This document shows positions 7,564-15,352 of a stretch of DNA of 41,487 nt, piece after piece. The stretch comes from Gemmataceae bacterium (GTDB taxonomy: Bacteria; Planctomycetota; Planctomycetia; Gemmatales; Gemmataceae), in the NCBI GenBank assembly GCA_009692065.1, contig SHZY01000041.1, positions 1 through 41,487 on the forward strand, given 5' to 3'. Every line of letters starts with the position of its first letter. The first letter of the stretch is position 1. The notes beneath the pieces were generated by a model. That model searched no databases, was not told where the DNA came from, and saw only the letters and a program-made list of their open reading frames with translations. The position numbers were made by a program, and so were the translations under genes.

Positions 7564-9372
7564 CTAAACATCTCCCTTTATCTTAATCACCACACACGAA
7601 ATATTGTCGCCGAAACCATCGGGTTCCATGATCGAGGGCGGGCGTTGCATCTGATCCGCCGCCTCGACCAGCATCAGCGCCAGCTCGGCCGCGGTGCGAT
7701 CCTGGTTAGCGTGGACGATCTCCGCAAGGGTCTGTGGCTCCAGAAAAAAACCCTCCTCGACCAGGCCATCGGTGCCGAGCATGATGACATCGCCCGGAAT
7801 GATCGGCCAGTGTGTAACCTTGGGCGTGCAGCTTTCGGGGAGGACACTGGGTTCCCCGTCGTCGCCGATGGTGCAGCCGCCGACGCACGCGCGCAGGGAC
7901 CTGGCCATCGCACCTAGTTCCTTGATTTCCTCGGGAGGGACGCCCTGGGCAAGCAAATCTGACGCCAGATCGCCGTCCACAGTCAACTGCTCGACGGCTT
8001 GCGCGGTGATCAGATACGCCCGGCTGTCGCCCAGATTGGCCAGGCTCAGTTGTCGGCCTTGCAGCCAGGCGAGAGTGAGGGTGGTGCCCATCAAGTCCTT
8101 GCCGGCAACGAGTTCAGCCCGGTACCCCTGCGCGATGGCCCACTCCAGAAGCCCCTGCGAGCTGCGCTGCGTCGCCGCCCCGGCGGTCTCGGCGAAGGTG
8201 TCATGGGTGCAGCCCTCCGCAAAGGCGTTTTCGATGGCAATGGTGGCCATCGTGCTCGCCAGGCTGCCGGAGCCGATGTCGCAGGTTGAGACGCCGTCGG
8301 CAACGAGGGCAAGGGCCGAGTGAACATCATCCTTGACCACGATCGAATCTTCGTTATCGCGTTGCAATTCCGATTTGGAACGCCCCGTCCGCGTGTGGCC
8401 GCCGAGTTCCCAGCGTAGGTTGCCCGCGTAGGCGCGCCGTTGATAGGCGGTGATGATGCTCTCGTCGAAGGCATGCGCAAAAGCCTGTGGCGTCGCGTGA
8501 CGCCGCTCCGGATTCGGCGACAGGCTGCGCATCACGACGGGAATGATTCCCTCCGGCAACTCCGGCGCGAATACGCGCAGGAACGGGAGCGAGAAATCGG
8601 TAGCCTCCGGCCCGTTGCCAGGCAAACCATCAGGCAGTTGCCCCGCCAGCCAGTAGTAAGCGAACACGGCCAGGTGATAGACGTCGGTGCGTGGCCCGAT
8701 GTCATCGACGCGGAACTGCACGACCTCCGGGGCGGCAAAATGCGGGTGCACGCGCAAACGCTCCGGCATCGATTGGAATGGGAACAACTCCAGGTCCAGA
8801 TTCGTGAACCGAAAGTTACGCCAATCCGCCGACGCCCGCAACGGGGCGAGCTGCGGGCCGGCGTCCTCCAGCGCGTTGGGGTCGAAGTTGAGCCATACGA
8901 AGGAATTCTGATGCAGCGATTCGAGGGCAATGGTCAGCGAATGAACGGCAGCCGACAGACGCTGGAGATTCTCGAGCGGCCCCTCACCCTCCCGTGCCGC
9001 CCATGGGAGCGGACTGGCAGGCGCCGCCTCGAATACCAGCCAGCGGCCCTCGTGATCCTCCACCATGCGCCCCGGCGGCAGGGCGGGAATCTGCAAGTCC
9101 AGCCGTCGTTCCAGCAGGGCACCGCGCTCGCGCCAGTCGCGCTCGGACACCCAATGCACGCGCCACACCTGCCCCTCCGCCTCGATGAGGATCGATGCCT
9201 CCGGAAATCCCAAGGCGCGCCGCTGCTCGAGCGTCAACACGGCCCCGCCCGATTCAAGGGGAAAGCGTTCGGGCGGCAGGCTGAGCCCCGACATCACCAG
9301 ATCGGCGTTGCAATGATCGCAAAACTCCTGGTCCTGCGATTGCTTGCCGCACGTTGGACACAATGCGCTCAT
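7564..9372 (-). CDS. PP2C phosphatase fused to zinc ribbon and pseudokinase
   Basis: This 602-residue protein has three parts. Residues 5-21 are a zinc ribbon (Cys5, Cys8, Cys18, Cys21). Residues about 40-305 look like a protein-kinase fold that has lost catalysis: the catalytic loop reads WLNFDPNALED, with Asn for the catalytic Asp and Asp for the following Lys, while APE (214-216) and DVYHLAVFAYYWLAG are kept. Residues about 320-600 are a PP2C phosphatase with NEDS (340-343), VADGVS, LGDSRAYL, GTDGLVE and DNISC, so the metal-binding acids are present. It probably removes phosphate from Ser/Thr of the cluster's proteins; the pseudokinase may sense or scaffold. It is the first gene of the signalling block. 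Confidence 0.87.
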   Translation of the reverse strand: MSALCPTCGKQSQDQEFCDHCNADLVMSGLSLPPERFPLESGGAVLTLEQRRALGFPEASILIEAEGQVWRVHWVSERDWRERGALLERRLDLQIPALPPGRMVEDHEGRWLVFEAAPASPLPWAAREGEGPLENLQRLSAAVHSLTIALESLHQNSFVWLNFDPNALEDAGPQLAPLRASADWRNFRFTNLDLELFPFQSMPERLRVHPHFAAPEVVQFRVDDIGPRTDVYHLAVFAYYWLAGQLPDGLPGNGPEATDFSLPFLRVFAPELPEGIIPVVMRSLSPNPERRHATPQAFAHAFDESIITAYQRRAYAGNLRWELGGHTRTGRSKSELQRDNEDSIVVKDDVHSALALVADGVSTCDIGSGSLASTMATIAIENAFAEGCTHDTFAETAGAATQRSSQGLLEWAIAQGYRAELVAGKDLMGTTLTLAWLQGRQLSLANLGDSRAYLITAQAVEQLTVDGDLASDLLAQGVPPEEIKELGAMARSLRACVGGCTIGDDGEPSVLPESCTPKVTHWPIIPGDVIMLGTDGLVEEGFFLEPQTLAEIVHANQDRTAAELALMLVEAADQMQRPPSIMEPDGFGDNISCVVIKIKGDV

Positions 9373-9390
9373 CGACCGTTATCTCGCGTT

Positions 9391-9422
9391 CATATAGCCC
9401 ACCGTTCACGGCGGGCTATATG
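9391..9422. repeat. Hairpin between DUF1080 and PP2C genes
   Basis: Arms CATATAGCCC (9391-9400) and its complement (9413-9422) can also pair internally through ACCG/CGGC, giving a nearly continuous stem with a TTCA loop. It lies between two minus-strand genes, after the DUF1080 stop, and may separate the two transcripts. No T-run follows on the minus strand. Confidence 0.6.
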
Positions 9423-9431
9423 GGGAATCTA

Positions 9432-10079
9432 TTACTTGGACGGTGGCAATTCCTTCACTTCGATCTTCTTCAGTGCTACCACAACGTCGGGACCACCGCT
9501 GGCAGGGCCGTGCTGCTGGATGGCGAAATGGCCACGCGTGTGCGTGTTCTTCTCGTCCGTGAAATCCGCGGTCTTCTTGCCGTTGACGAAGATTTGGATG
9601 TGGTTCCCCTTCGCGATCACTTCCTGCGTGAACCAGGTGTCCGGCTGGACAAGCATCTCGGTGATTTTGACAAAGCCATAGAGGCTGCCGGTCTTCTGCG
9701 GATCGGGGAAGTTGCTGTTGATCTGGGCCTCGTAGCCCTTGGGATAGCCTGGGCCGTACTTGGTGCGGAAGTACTGGCCGCTGTTCCCCTTGTCGCTGAT
9801 CTTGGCTTCGATGCGGTAATGGAAGTTTTCATAATCGTCGCGTGGGCTGAACAGGTGGCTGGCCTGTTTGCCCTTGGAGTAGATAATGCCTTCCTTGACG
9901 TACCACGATTTTTCAAGCTGCTCGGGCGGGGATGTCTTCCAGCCTTCGAGGTCCTTGCCGTTGAAGAGCTGCACCCAGCCGGCGTCCTTCTTGGCTTCAA
10001 TACGGTCGCTGTCGGCATGGGCCGACGGAAAGGCGGCGGAAACAGCCAGAGCGGCAAGAGCGAAACAGAACCGATTCAT
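9432..10079 (-). CDS. Secreted DUF1080 (3-keto-disaccharide hydrolase) domain protein
   Basis: This 215-residue protein has a signal peptide (about 1-21, ending AHA) followed by one DUF1080 domain, a concanavalin-like fold expanded in planctomycetes and linked to 3-keto-disaccharide hydrolysis in some members. Family hallmarks are LFNGKDLEGWK, the GNSGQYFRTKYG region, YEAQINS and IFVNGKKTADFTD. The start at 10079 is chosen because GGAG lies about 11 bases upstream and the signal peptide begins there; a longer frame to 10331 would overlap the ABC transporter gene and repeat DNA. The substrate is not known. Confidence 0.87.
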   Translation of the reverse strand: MNRFCFALAALAVSAAFPSAHADSDRIEAKKDAGWVQLFNGKDLEGWKTSPPEQLEKSWYVKEGIIYSKGKQASHLFSPRDDYENFHYRIEAKISDKGNSGQYFRTKYGPGYPKGYEAQINSNFPDPQKTGSLYGFVKITEMLVQPDTWFTQEVIAKGNHIQIFVNGKKTADFTDEKNTHTRGHFAIQQHGPASGGPDVVVALKKIEVKELPPSK

Positions 10080-10182
10080 GGTGGTCACTCCAAGGAGATT
10101 TGACGATAGTGCCGTGTGCGGGATAGTTATACCATCATTCGAATGCGATGCAATGGCGTCGCCGCGTTTCGCCGCTTGCGGC

Positions 10183-10214
10183 TTAGCGCTCGCCTGGCGC
10201 CACGCGGGCGCTAA
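10183..10214. repeat. Palindromic element, TTTAGCG family, copy with one mismatch
   Basis: Arms TTAGCGCTCGC (10183-10193) and GCGGGCGCTAA (10204-10214) flank a GGCGCC-containing centre. One T faces a G across the arms. It sits in the leader just upstream of the sugar ABC ATPase gene, between divergent genes. Confidence 0.75.
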
Positions 10215-10237
10215 TCGTAAACCCAGGATTTCCATCC

Positions 10238-11710
10238 ATGCTCCACATGCACGCCATCGACAAGGCCTACCCCGGCGTGCAAGCGTTGCGCGGCGTCGAT
10301 CTGACGCTGCACTCCGGCGAAGTCCTGGCACTCCTGGGCGAAAACGGCGCAGGCAAGAGCACGCTCATCAAGATTCTCGCCGGCGCCTTCCTGCCCGATC
10401 GCGGTCGCATCGCCATCGACGGCAAGCCGGTGACGATCCGCGATCCGCTCGATGCCCGCCGGGCCGGCATTGCGGTCATCTATCAGGAATTCAACCTCGT
10501 GCCGACGCTGCCGGTGGTCGACAACCTCTTCCTGGGACAGGAACAGACGCGATTCGGCTGGCTGCGCCGCGGCTCGGAAGTATCCGCAGCACGCGCGCTA
10601 TTCGCCCGGCTCGGCGTCGCTGTCGATCCCTGGGCGCTGTGCCGAGACCTGAGCATTGCCCAGCAGCAGATCGTCGAGATCGCCCGCGCACTTTCGCATG
10701 AAGCACGCATCCTGGTCATGGACGAGCCGACGGCCACCCTGACGCCGACCGAGGTCGAGAAACTCTTTGCCGTCATCCGCGAGCTGAAAACGCACGGCAT
10801 CGGCATCATCTACATCAGCCATCGCCTCGATGAGATCGACACCATCGCCGATCGTGTCATGGTGCTGCGTGACGGCGAACTCGTCGGCGTCAAGCAGAAG
10901 AGCGAAGTTCAGAGGGATGATCTGATCGAGATGATGGTCGGCCGCCGGCTCGATCAAGAATTCCCGGCGCGGCACCAAAAGATTGGCATGCCGTGCCTCG
11001 CGGTTGAACATCTGAGCCGCGGCAGCAAGGTGCGCGATGTCTCCTTCACGCTGCATCGCGGGGAAGTGCTCGCACTGACCGGGCTGGTCGGTTCCGGCCG
11101 TACGGAGACAGCCCGCATCCTCTTCGGCGCCGATCGACCCGATGCCGGCACGATCACGCTCCATGGACAACGCCTCAACCTGCGCGGTCCGCGCGACGCC
11201 ATCGCCGCCGGCATCTGCCTCTTGTCCGAAGATCGCAAGAATCACGGCCTCATCCTCAACGAGTCCGTGCGCACCAACTTCGGCTTGCCTAACCTTGGCG
11301 TATTCTCCTGGCTTGGGTACCTGCGGCAACGGATCGAGCGTGCCGCCATCCAGCAGTACGTGCGCTCGCTCAGCATTAAGGTTCCCAGCACGGAGACGCC
11401 TGCCTATCACCTGTCCGGCGGCAATCAGCAGAAAGTCGTCCTCGCCAAATGGCTGCAGGCGAACAGCGAAGTGATACTTTTCGACGAGCCGACCCGCGGC
11501 ATCGATGTCGGCGCCAAGGTCGAGATCTACCAGCTCATCAACGCCCTCGCCGAACAGGGCAAGGCGATCCTGATGATCAGCTCGGAGCTGGAGGAAGTGC
11601 TCGGCATGGCCGACCGCATTCTGGTGATGCACGAGGGCCGCATCACGGGTGAGATTGCCGATGTGAAGAACGCGACGCAGCCCCAGATCATGCGGCTGGC
11701 GGTGCGGTAA
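10238..11710 (+). CDS. Sugar ABC transporter ATP-binding protein (RbsA/MglA/XylG-like)
   Basis: This 490-residue protein contains two tandem nucleotide-binding domains, as expected for the ribose/galactose/xylose importer class. Domain 1 has Walker A GENGAGKST (34-42), signature LSIAQQQ and Walker B ILVMDEPTATL. Domain 2 has the usual degenerate Walker A (GLVGSGRTE), signature LSGGNQQK and Walker B VILFDEPTRGIDVG. It powers import through the adjacent permease, 39 bases downstream; a short hairpin (11717-11723 with 11735-11741) lies in that gap. No periplasmic binding-protein gene is in the window, so the sugar cannot be guessed from context. Confidence 0.92.
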   Translation: MLHMHAIDKAYPGVQALRGVDLTLHSGEVLALLGENGAGKSTLIKILAGAFLPDRGRIAIDGKPVTIRDPLDARRAGIAVIYQEFNLVPTLPVVDNLFLGQEQTRFGWLRRGSEVSAARALFARLGVAVDPWALCRDLSIAQQQIVEIARALSHEARILVMDEPTATLTPTEVEKLFAVIRELKTHGIGIIYISHRLDEIDTIADRVMVLRDGELVGVKQKSEVQRDDLIEMMVGRRLDQEFPARHQKIGMPCLAVEHLSRGSKVRDVSFTLHRGEVLALTGLVGSGRTETARILFGADRPDAGTITLHGQRLNLRGPRDAIAAGICLLSEDRKNHGLILNESVRTNFGLPNLGVFSWLGYLRQRIERAAIQQYVRSLSIKVPSTETPAYHLSGGNQQKVVLAKWLQANSEVILFDEPTRGIDVGAKVEIYQLINALAEQGKAILMISSELEEVLGMADRILVMHEGRITGEIADVKNATQPQIMRLAVR

Positions 11711-11749
11711 GTCATTCCCCTCTCCCCTATAGGAAGAGGGGCGGAAGAA

Positions 11750-13099
11750 ATGGTATCACTCATGCTGACACGCTTCTTTTCCGATTACGGAATGCTCTTG
11801 GTCCTGTTGCTGCTCTGCGCCTTGCTCAGCGCGGCGACCATCGCCGAGCAGCATCCCTCGGGCGCCGCGGCGGCGGAGCAGTTGGCCGGCGCCATCATCG
11901 CTCAAACGCCGGCCGGCGCCCACGTCGCCATCATTGCCCGCGACGGCGACGACGACCGCGCCTTCACGGCAACTCTGCAGACCCAGCTCACGACGGCCAA
12001 TCGCAAGATCGTTGCTCAAGTCAATGGCCAACCACACCACGGCGCCCGCGCGCTCCAGGATCTAGCCGGCGCGGGTGTCAAGATTGACGTGATCGCCGTC
12101 ACCAAGGAAGCCGGCGCATGGGCCATCTTCGACGATTTCGCCCAAGAAAATCCGCTCTCGAAGGACGCCCAGCGTTTGCGGCCGGAGAGTTACTACTGGC
12201 CAAACTTTCTCAAGGCTTCGAACCTCGTCAACGTGGCCGATCAAACGGCCATCATCGCCATCATGGCAATCGGCATGACCATGGTCATTCTCGCCGGCGG
12301 CATCGATCTGTCGGTCGGCAGCTTGCTCGCCCTTTCAGCGGTGCTGTCCGCGCTGTTGATTCGCGAGGTCGGCGGCGGTCGAGACGCCTCGCCGTTTGTC
12401 ATGATCGTTTTTTGCGTGCTCGCCATTTTTGCTTGTGCCCTGGTCGGCCTGGGGACCGGCTTGCTCGTGACCTGGTTTCGCGTCCCTGCGTTCATCGTCA
12501 CGCTCGGCGTCATGCTCCAGGCGCGAGGCCTGGCTGAGAAGCTCACCGGCGGCGAATCCGTCTTCGGGTTGCCCGATGCCTTCACCTGGTTGGGCCGCGA
12601 TTCGACCCTGGGGTTCTTGCCCAATTCTGTCGTCTTGATGATCGTGCTTTACGCCATCGCCCACTTCGTCATGGCGCAGACGGTGCTGGGCCGATACATC
12701 TATGCCGTGGGCGGCAATAGCGAAGCGGCCCGGCTGTCTGGTGTTCCCGTGCGGCGCGTGATCGTCGGCGTCTATGTCGTCTCGGCCCTGCTCGCCGGCG
12801 TGGGCGGCATCATCATCGCCTCGCAGCTTCAGACCGGCGCGCCGACCTACGGCTCCATGTATGAGCTGTACGTCATCGCTGCCGTCGTCGTCGGCGGCAC
12901 CAGTCTGTCCGGCGGCGAAGGCAAAATCCTCGGCACGCTCATCGGCGCCTTCCTCATCGCGGTCATCCGCAACGGCATGAACCTGCTCGATCTGAAAAGC
13001 TGGGACCAAACCATCGTCCTGGGGAGCATCATCATCCTTGCCGTCCTCTTCGATCGCGCCAAGCACCTCGGCTGGCTGCGCTGGCGATCACTACAATGA
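11750..13099 (+). CDS. Sugar ABC transporter permease (RbsC-like) with periplasmic insert
   Basis: The 449-residue protein has a first membrane helix (about residues 10-30), then about 115 hydrophilic residues before the RbsC-type core, which starts near [15 protein letters not shown]. The core shows the family segment [17 protein letters not shown] and several further membrane helices to the C-terminus. Ordinary RbsC proteins are about 320 residues, so the insert accounts for the extra length. The insert ([13 protein letters not shown] ... GVKIDVIAV) alternates beta and helix like half a Rossmann or periplasmic-binding fold. GAGGGG lies 8 bases before the ATG at 11750; an in-frame ATG at 11762 is an alternative. 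It pairs with the ATPase upstream. Confidence 0.9.
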   Translation: MVSLMLTRFFSDYGMLLVLLLLCALLSAATIAEQHPSGAAAAEQLAGAIIAQTPAGAHVAIIARDGDDDRAFTATLQTQLTTANRKIVAQVNGQPHHGARALQDLAGAGVKIDVIAVTKEAGAWAIFDDFAQENPLSKDAQRLRPESYYWPNFLKASNLVNVADQTAIIAIMAIGMTMVILAGGIDLSVGSLLALSAVLSALLIREVGGGRDASPFVMIVFCVLAIFACALVGLGTGLLVTWFRVPAFIVTLGVMLQARGLAEKLTGGESVFGLPDAFTWLGRDSTLGFLPNSVVLMIVLYAIAHFVMAQTVLGRYIYAVGGNSEAARLSGVPVRRVIVGVYVVSALLAGVGGIIIASQLQTGAPTYGSMYELYVIAAVVVGGTSLSGGEGKILGTLIGAFLIAVIRNGMNLLDLKSWDQTIVLGSIIILAVLFDRAKHLGWLRWRSLQ

Positions 13100-13126
13100 T
13101 CTCGAATTTCCGATTAGACCTCACAT

Positions 13127-13148
13127 GGCGCCACGCGGGCGCTAAACG
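13127..13148. repeat. Half-copy of the TTTAGCG palindrome upstream of prpD
   Basis: GGCGCCACGCGGGCGCTAAACG matches the right half of the family (compare 10196-10214 and 14662-14679), while the left arm is degraded to GATTAGACC. It forms part of the prpD leader. Confidence 0.6.
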
Positions 13149-13170
13149 AGGATCCAAGGAATCCACGCCA

Positions 13171-14643
13171 ATGTCTGCACACTCCACCGACAGCAACGTC
13201 CGTCCCGATCCCGATGCCGAACTCGTTGCGATTGCCGACTATGTCATGTCCACGCCGATCACGAGCGAGGAAGCATTCGAAACCGCCCGCTACTGCCTCA
13301 TGGACAGCCTCGGCTGTGCCATGCTCGCTTTGCAGTATCCGGCATGCGCTCGCCATCTCGGTCCGACCGTGCCAGGGACCACGGTGCCCGGCGGCGTGCG
13401 CGTTCCCGGCACCAATTACCAGCTCGATCCGATCAAGGCCGCGTTCGACATCGGCTGCACGATCCGCTGGCTCGACTACAACGACACCTGGCTCGCCGCG
13501 GAATGGGGCCACCCCTCGGACAACCTCGGCGCGATCCTGGCCGTCGCTGATTACTTGTGCCGTTTAGCCGCGGGCGTATCGCCCGCGTGCCAAAGGCCCG
13601 CGGCTAGACCGACGATGCGCGACGTCCTCACCGCCATGATCCAGGCCCACGAAATACAGGGCATCCTCACGCTCGAAAACAGCTTCAACCGCGTCGGTCT
13701 CGACCACGTCATCCTGGTCAAAGTCGCTTCCACCGCCGTGGCGACCAAGATGCTCGGCGGCACGAAGGCGCAAATCATCGACGCGCTCTCGCATGCCTTT
13801 ATCGACGGCCAGAGCTTGCGCACCTATCGCCATGCGCCCAACGCCGGGCAGCGCAAATCGTGGGCCGCCGGCGACGCGACCAGCCGCGCCGTCAGGCTTG
13901 CGCTGATGACGCTCAACGGTGAGCCCGGCTTGCCGAGCGCTCTCACGGCGCCCAAGTGGGGCTTCTGCGATGTGCTCTTCAAGGGCAATCCGCTCAAACG
14001 GCCGCGCGCGTACGGCTCTTACGTCATGGAAAACGTGCTCTTCAAGATCGCGTTCCCCGCCGAGTTCCACGCCCAGACCGCGGCCGAGTGTGCCATCCAG
14101 TTGCACCCGCTCGTCAAGGATCGGCTCGACCAGGTCGAACGCATCGTGCTGACCACGCAGGAGTCCGCCATCCGCATCATCAGCAAAACCGGCCCGCTGC
14201 ATAACCCAGCCGACCGCGATCACAGTTTGCAGTACATCACCGCGATCCCGCTGATCTTCGGCAACTTGACAGCCGACCACTACGAGGACAAGATCTCCCG
14301 CGACCCGCGCATCGACGCCTTGCGCAACAAGATGCAAGTGGTGGAGGATCCGCGTTACACGCGAGAATACTTGGAGGCGGATAAGCGATCGATTGCCAAT
14401 GCGGTGCAGATTTTCTTCCAGGATGGCACGTCAACCGCGAAGGTTGAAGTGGAGTATCCGCTCGGTCATCGTCGCCGACGTGCCGAGGGGATTCCGCTGC
14501 TGGTGAAGAAGTTTGAGGAGAACCTGGCGACACGCCTGCCATCCGCCCAAGCCCAGGCGATTCTGGAGTTGTGCCAGGACCGCACGAAGTTGGAAGCGCT
14601 GCCGGCGGATCAGTTCATGGCGATGTGGACAACCGCCGTTTAA
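13171..14643 (+). CDS. prpD: 2-methylcitrate dehydratase (MmgE/PrpD family)
   Basis: This 490-residue enzyme dehydrates 2-methylcitrate in the methylcitrate cycle that oxidises propionyl-CoA. Strong PrpD segments include [88 protein letters not shown] and [11 protein letters not shown] (the first is cited to its position near residue 95). The ATG at 13171 follows AAGGA; an earlier in-frame ATG at 13096 would translate repeat DNA and overlap the permease gene. Residues about 131-146 ([16 protein letters not shown]) are encoded by a palindromic repeat, see 13563-13608. It follows the sugar transporter on the same strand. PrpB is at 32274. Confidence 0.92.
   Translation: MSAHSTDSNVRPDPDAELVAIADYVMSTPITSEEAFETARYCLMDSLGCAMLALQYPACARHLGPTVPGTTVPGGVRVPGTNYQLDPIKAAFDIGCTIRWLDYNDTWLAAEWGHPSDNLGAILAVADYLCRLAAGVSPACQRPAARPTMRDVLTAMIQAHEIQGILTLENSFNRVGLDHVILVKVASTAVATKMLGGTKAQIIDALSHAFIDGQSLRTYRHAPNAGQRKSWAAGDATSRAVRLALMTLNGEPGLPSALTAPKWGFCDVLFKGNPLKRPRAYGSYVMENVLFKIAFPAEFHAQTAAECAIQLHPLVKDRLDQVERIVLTTQESAIRIISKTGPLHNPADRDHSLQYITAIPLIFGNLTADHYEDKISRDPRIDALRNKMQVVEDPRYTREYLEADKRSIANAVQIFFQDGTSTAKVEVEYPLGHRRRRAEGIPLLVKKFEENLATRLPSAQAQAILELCQDRTKLEALPADQFMAMWTTAV
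13563..13608. repeat. Palindromic repeat in frame inside prpD
   Basis: Arms TTTAGCCGCGGGC (13563-13575) and GCCCGCGGCTAGA (13596-13608) are complementary at 12 of 13 positions, with a further inner pairing GCGGGC/GCCCGC. The element resembles the intergenic TTTAGC palindromes but lies inside the prpD reading frame without causing a stop. The altered base in the right arm (TAGA rather than TAAA) does not create an in-frame stop. Confidence 0.75.
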
Positions 14644-14679
14644 GTTTAGCGCTCGCATGGCGCCATGCGGGCGCTAAAC
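14644..14679. repeat. Palindromic element, TTTAGCG family, covering the 3' end of the SGNH gene
   Basis: Two 18-base arms, GTTTAGCGCTCGCATGGC (14644-14661) and GCCATGCGGGCGCTAAAC (14662-14679), meet without a spacer and have one T-G mismatch. The stop codon and last ten or so codons of the minus-strand SGNH hydrolase fall inside it, and prpD stops one base to the left. Confidence 0.85.
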
Positions 14680-15275
14680 GTAAACGGCACCAGCTCGGCC
14701 AGTCGATTGCCAAGCAACACGTGCTGCTCCGCCGCCCAGTGAATCCCGTCGATCGGGCTCGCCGTCACGATGGTCGCCACGTCGAAAAAGTGACAACCCG
14801 CCTGCTTCGCGAACGCCTGATAATGCGTCGCCAACTGCTTCGACTTCTCGACCGCTCCTTCAAACAGATCGGCCAGCGCCGTAAGCGGCCCAGCGTGCGG
14901 CGGCGACAACAACAGCACCGGCGTCGGCTGAATCACTCCGATTAGCGCGGCGACGTTGGCGGCGATGTCGTACGCCGAGAAGCCGAAGCGATGCTTAAGA
15001 TCGTTGACGCCCAGCGCAAGGATGACGAGATCGAGCGGTGCGTGCGATTCCAGACACGGTCGCAGGTAGGCCAGCCCGTTCTTGATCGCGCCGCCGCGGA
15101 TCGGATCGTCCATCACGGTGGTGCGCGCGTTGAGCCCTTCCTCGATGACGTGATAATCACTGCCCAGCGTCGCCTGCAAGACGCCGGGCCAGCGCACGTC
15201 GCGCGGATAGCGAGCGCCGGTGCCGGGGATATAGCCCCAGGTGTTGGAGTCGCCGTAGCAGAGGATGGTTTTCAT
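14646..15275 (-). CDS. SGNH/GDSL-type hydrolase (arylesterase-like)
   Basis: This 209-residue cytoplasmic esterase of the SGNH family has block I GDSN with nucleophile Ser10, block III GVND (about 89-92) and the DGIH pair Asp176/His179. The glycine of block II is likely in ARTTVMDDPIRGGAI. Such enzymes hydrolyse small esters; the opening YGDSNTWG and RYPRDVRWPGVL resemble arylesterase/acyl-CoA thioesterase-like SGNH proteins. The natural fold should end near LAELV; residues about 199-209 (FSARMAPCER) come from a palindromic repeat. The gene converges on prpD with only two bases between the stop codons. Confidence 0.88.
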   Translation of the reverse strand: MKTILCYGDSNTWGYIPGTGARYPRDVRWPGVLQATLGSDYHVIEEGLNARTTVMDDPIRGGAIKNGLAYLRPCLESHAPLDLVILALGVNDLKHRFGFSAYDIAANVAALIGVIQPTPVLLLSPPHAGPLTALADLFEGAVEKSKQLATHYQAFAKQAGCHFFDVATIVTASPIDGIHWAAEQHVLLGNRLAELVPFTFSARMAPCER

Positions 15276-15290
15276 GGATCCCCCCGTCCT

Positions 15291-15346
15291 CGTTTAGCGC
15301 CCGCAGTGCGCCACGCGATCGCATGGCGCGCGGCGGGCGCTAAACG
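15291..15346. repeat. Palindromic element, TTTAGCG family
   Basis: Perfect 14-bp arms CGTTTAGCGCCCGC (15291-15304) and its complement (15333-15346) enclose a GC-rich centre that contains GCGCCACGCG-like pieces. It fills the gap between the S9 peptidase stop and the SGNH hydrolase start, both on the minus strand. Confidence 0.85.
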
Positions 15347-15352
15347 GGGAAA

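Noticed and set aside
8440..9681. A 413-codon plus-strand frame opposite the PP2C gene
   Set aside because: It is a shadow frame covering the PP2C gene and part of the DUF1080 gene, without motifs.
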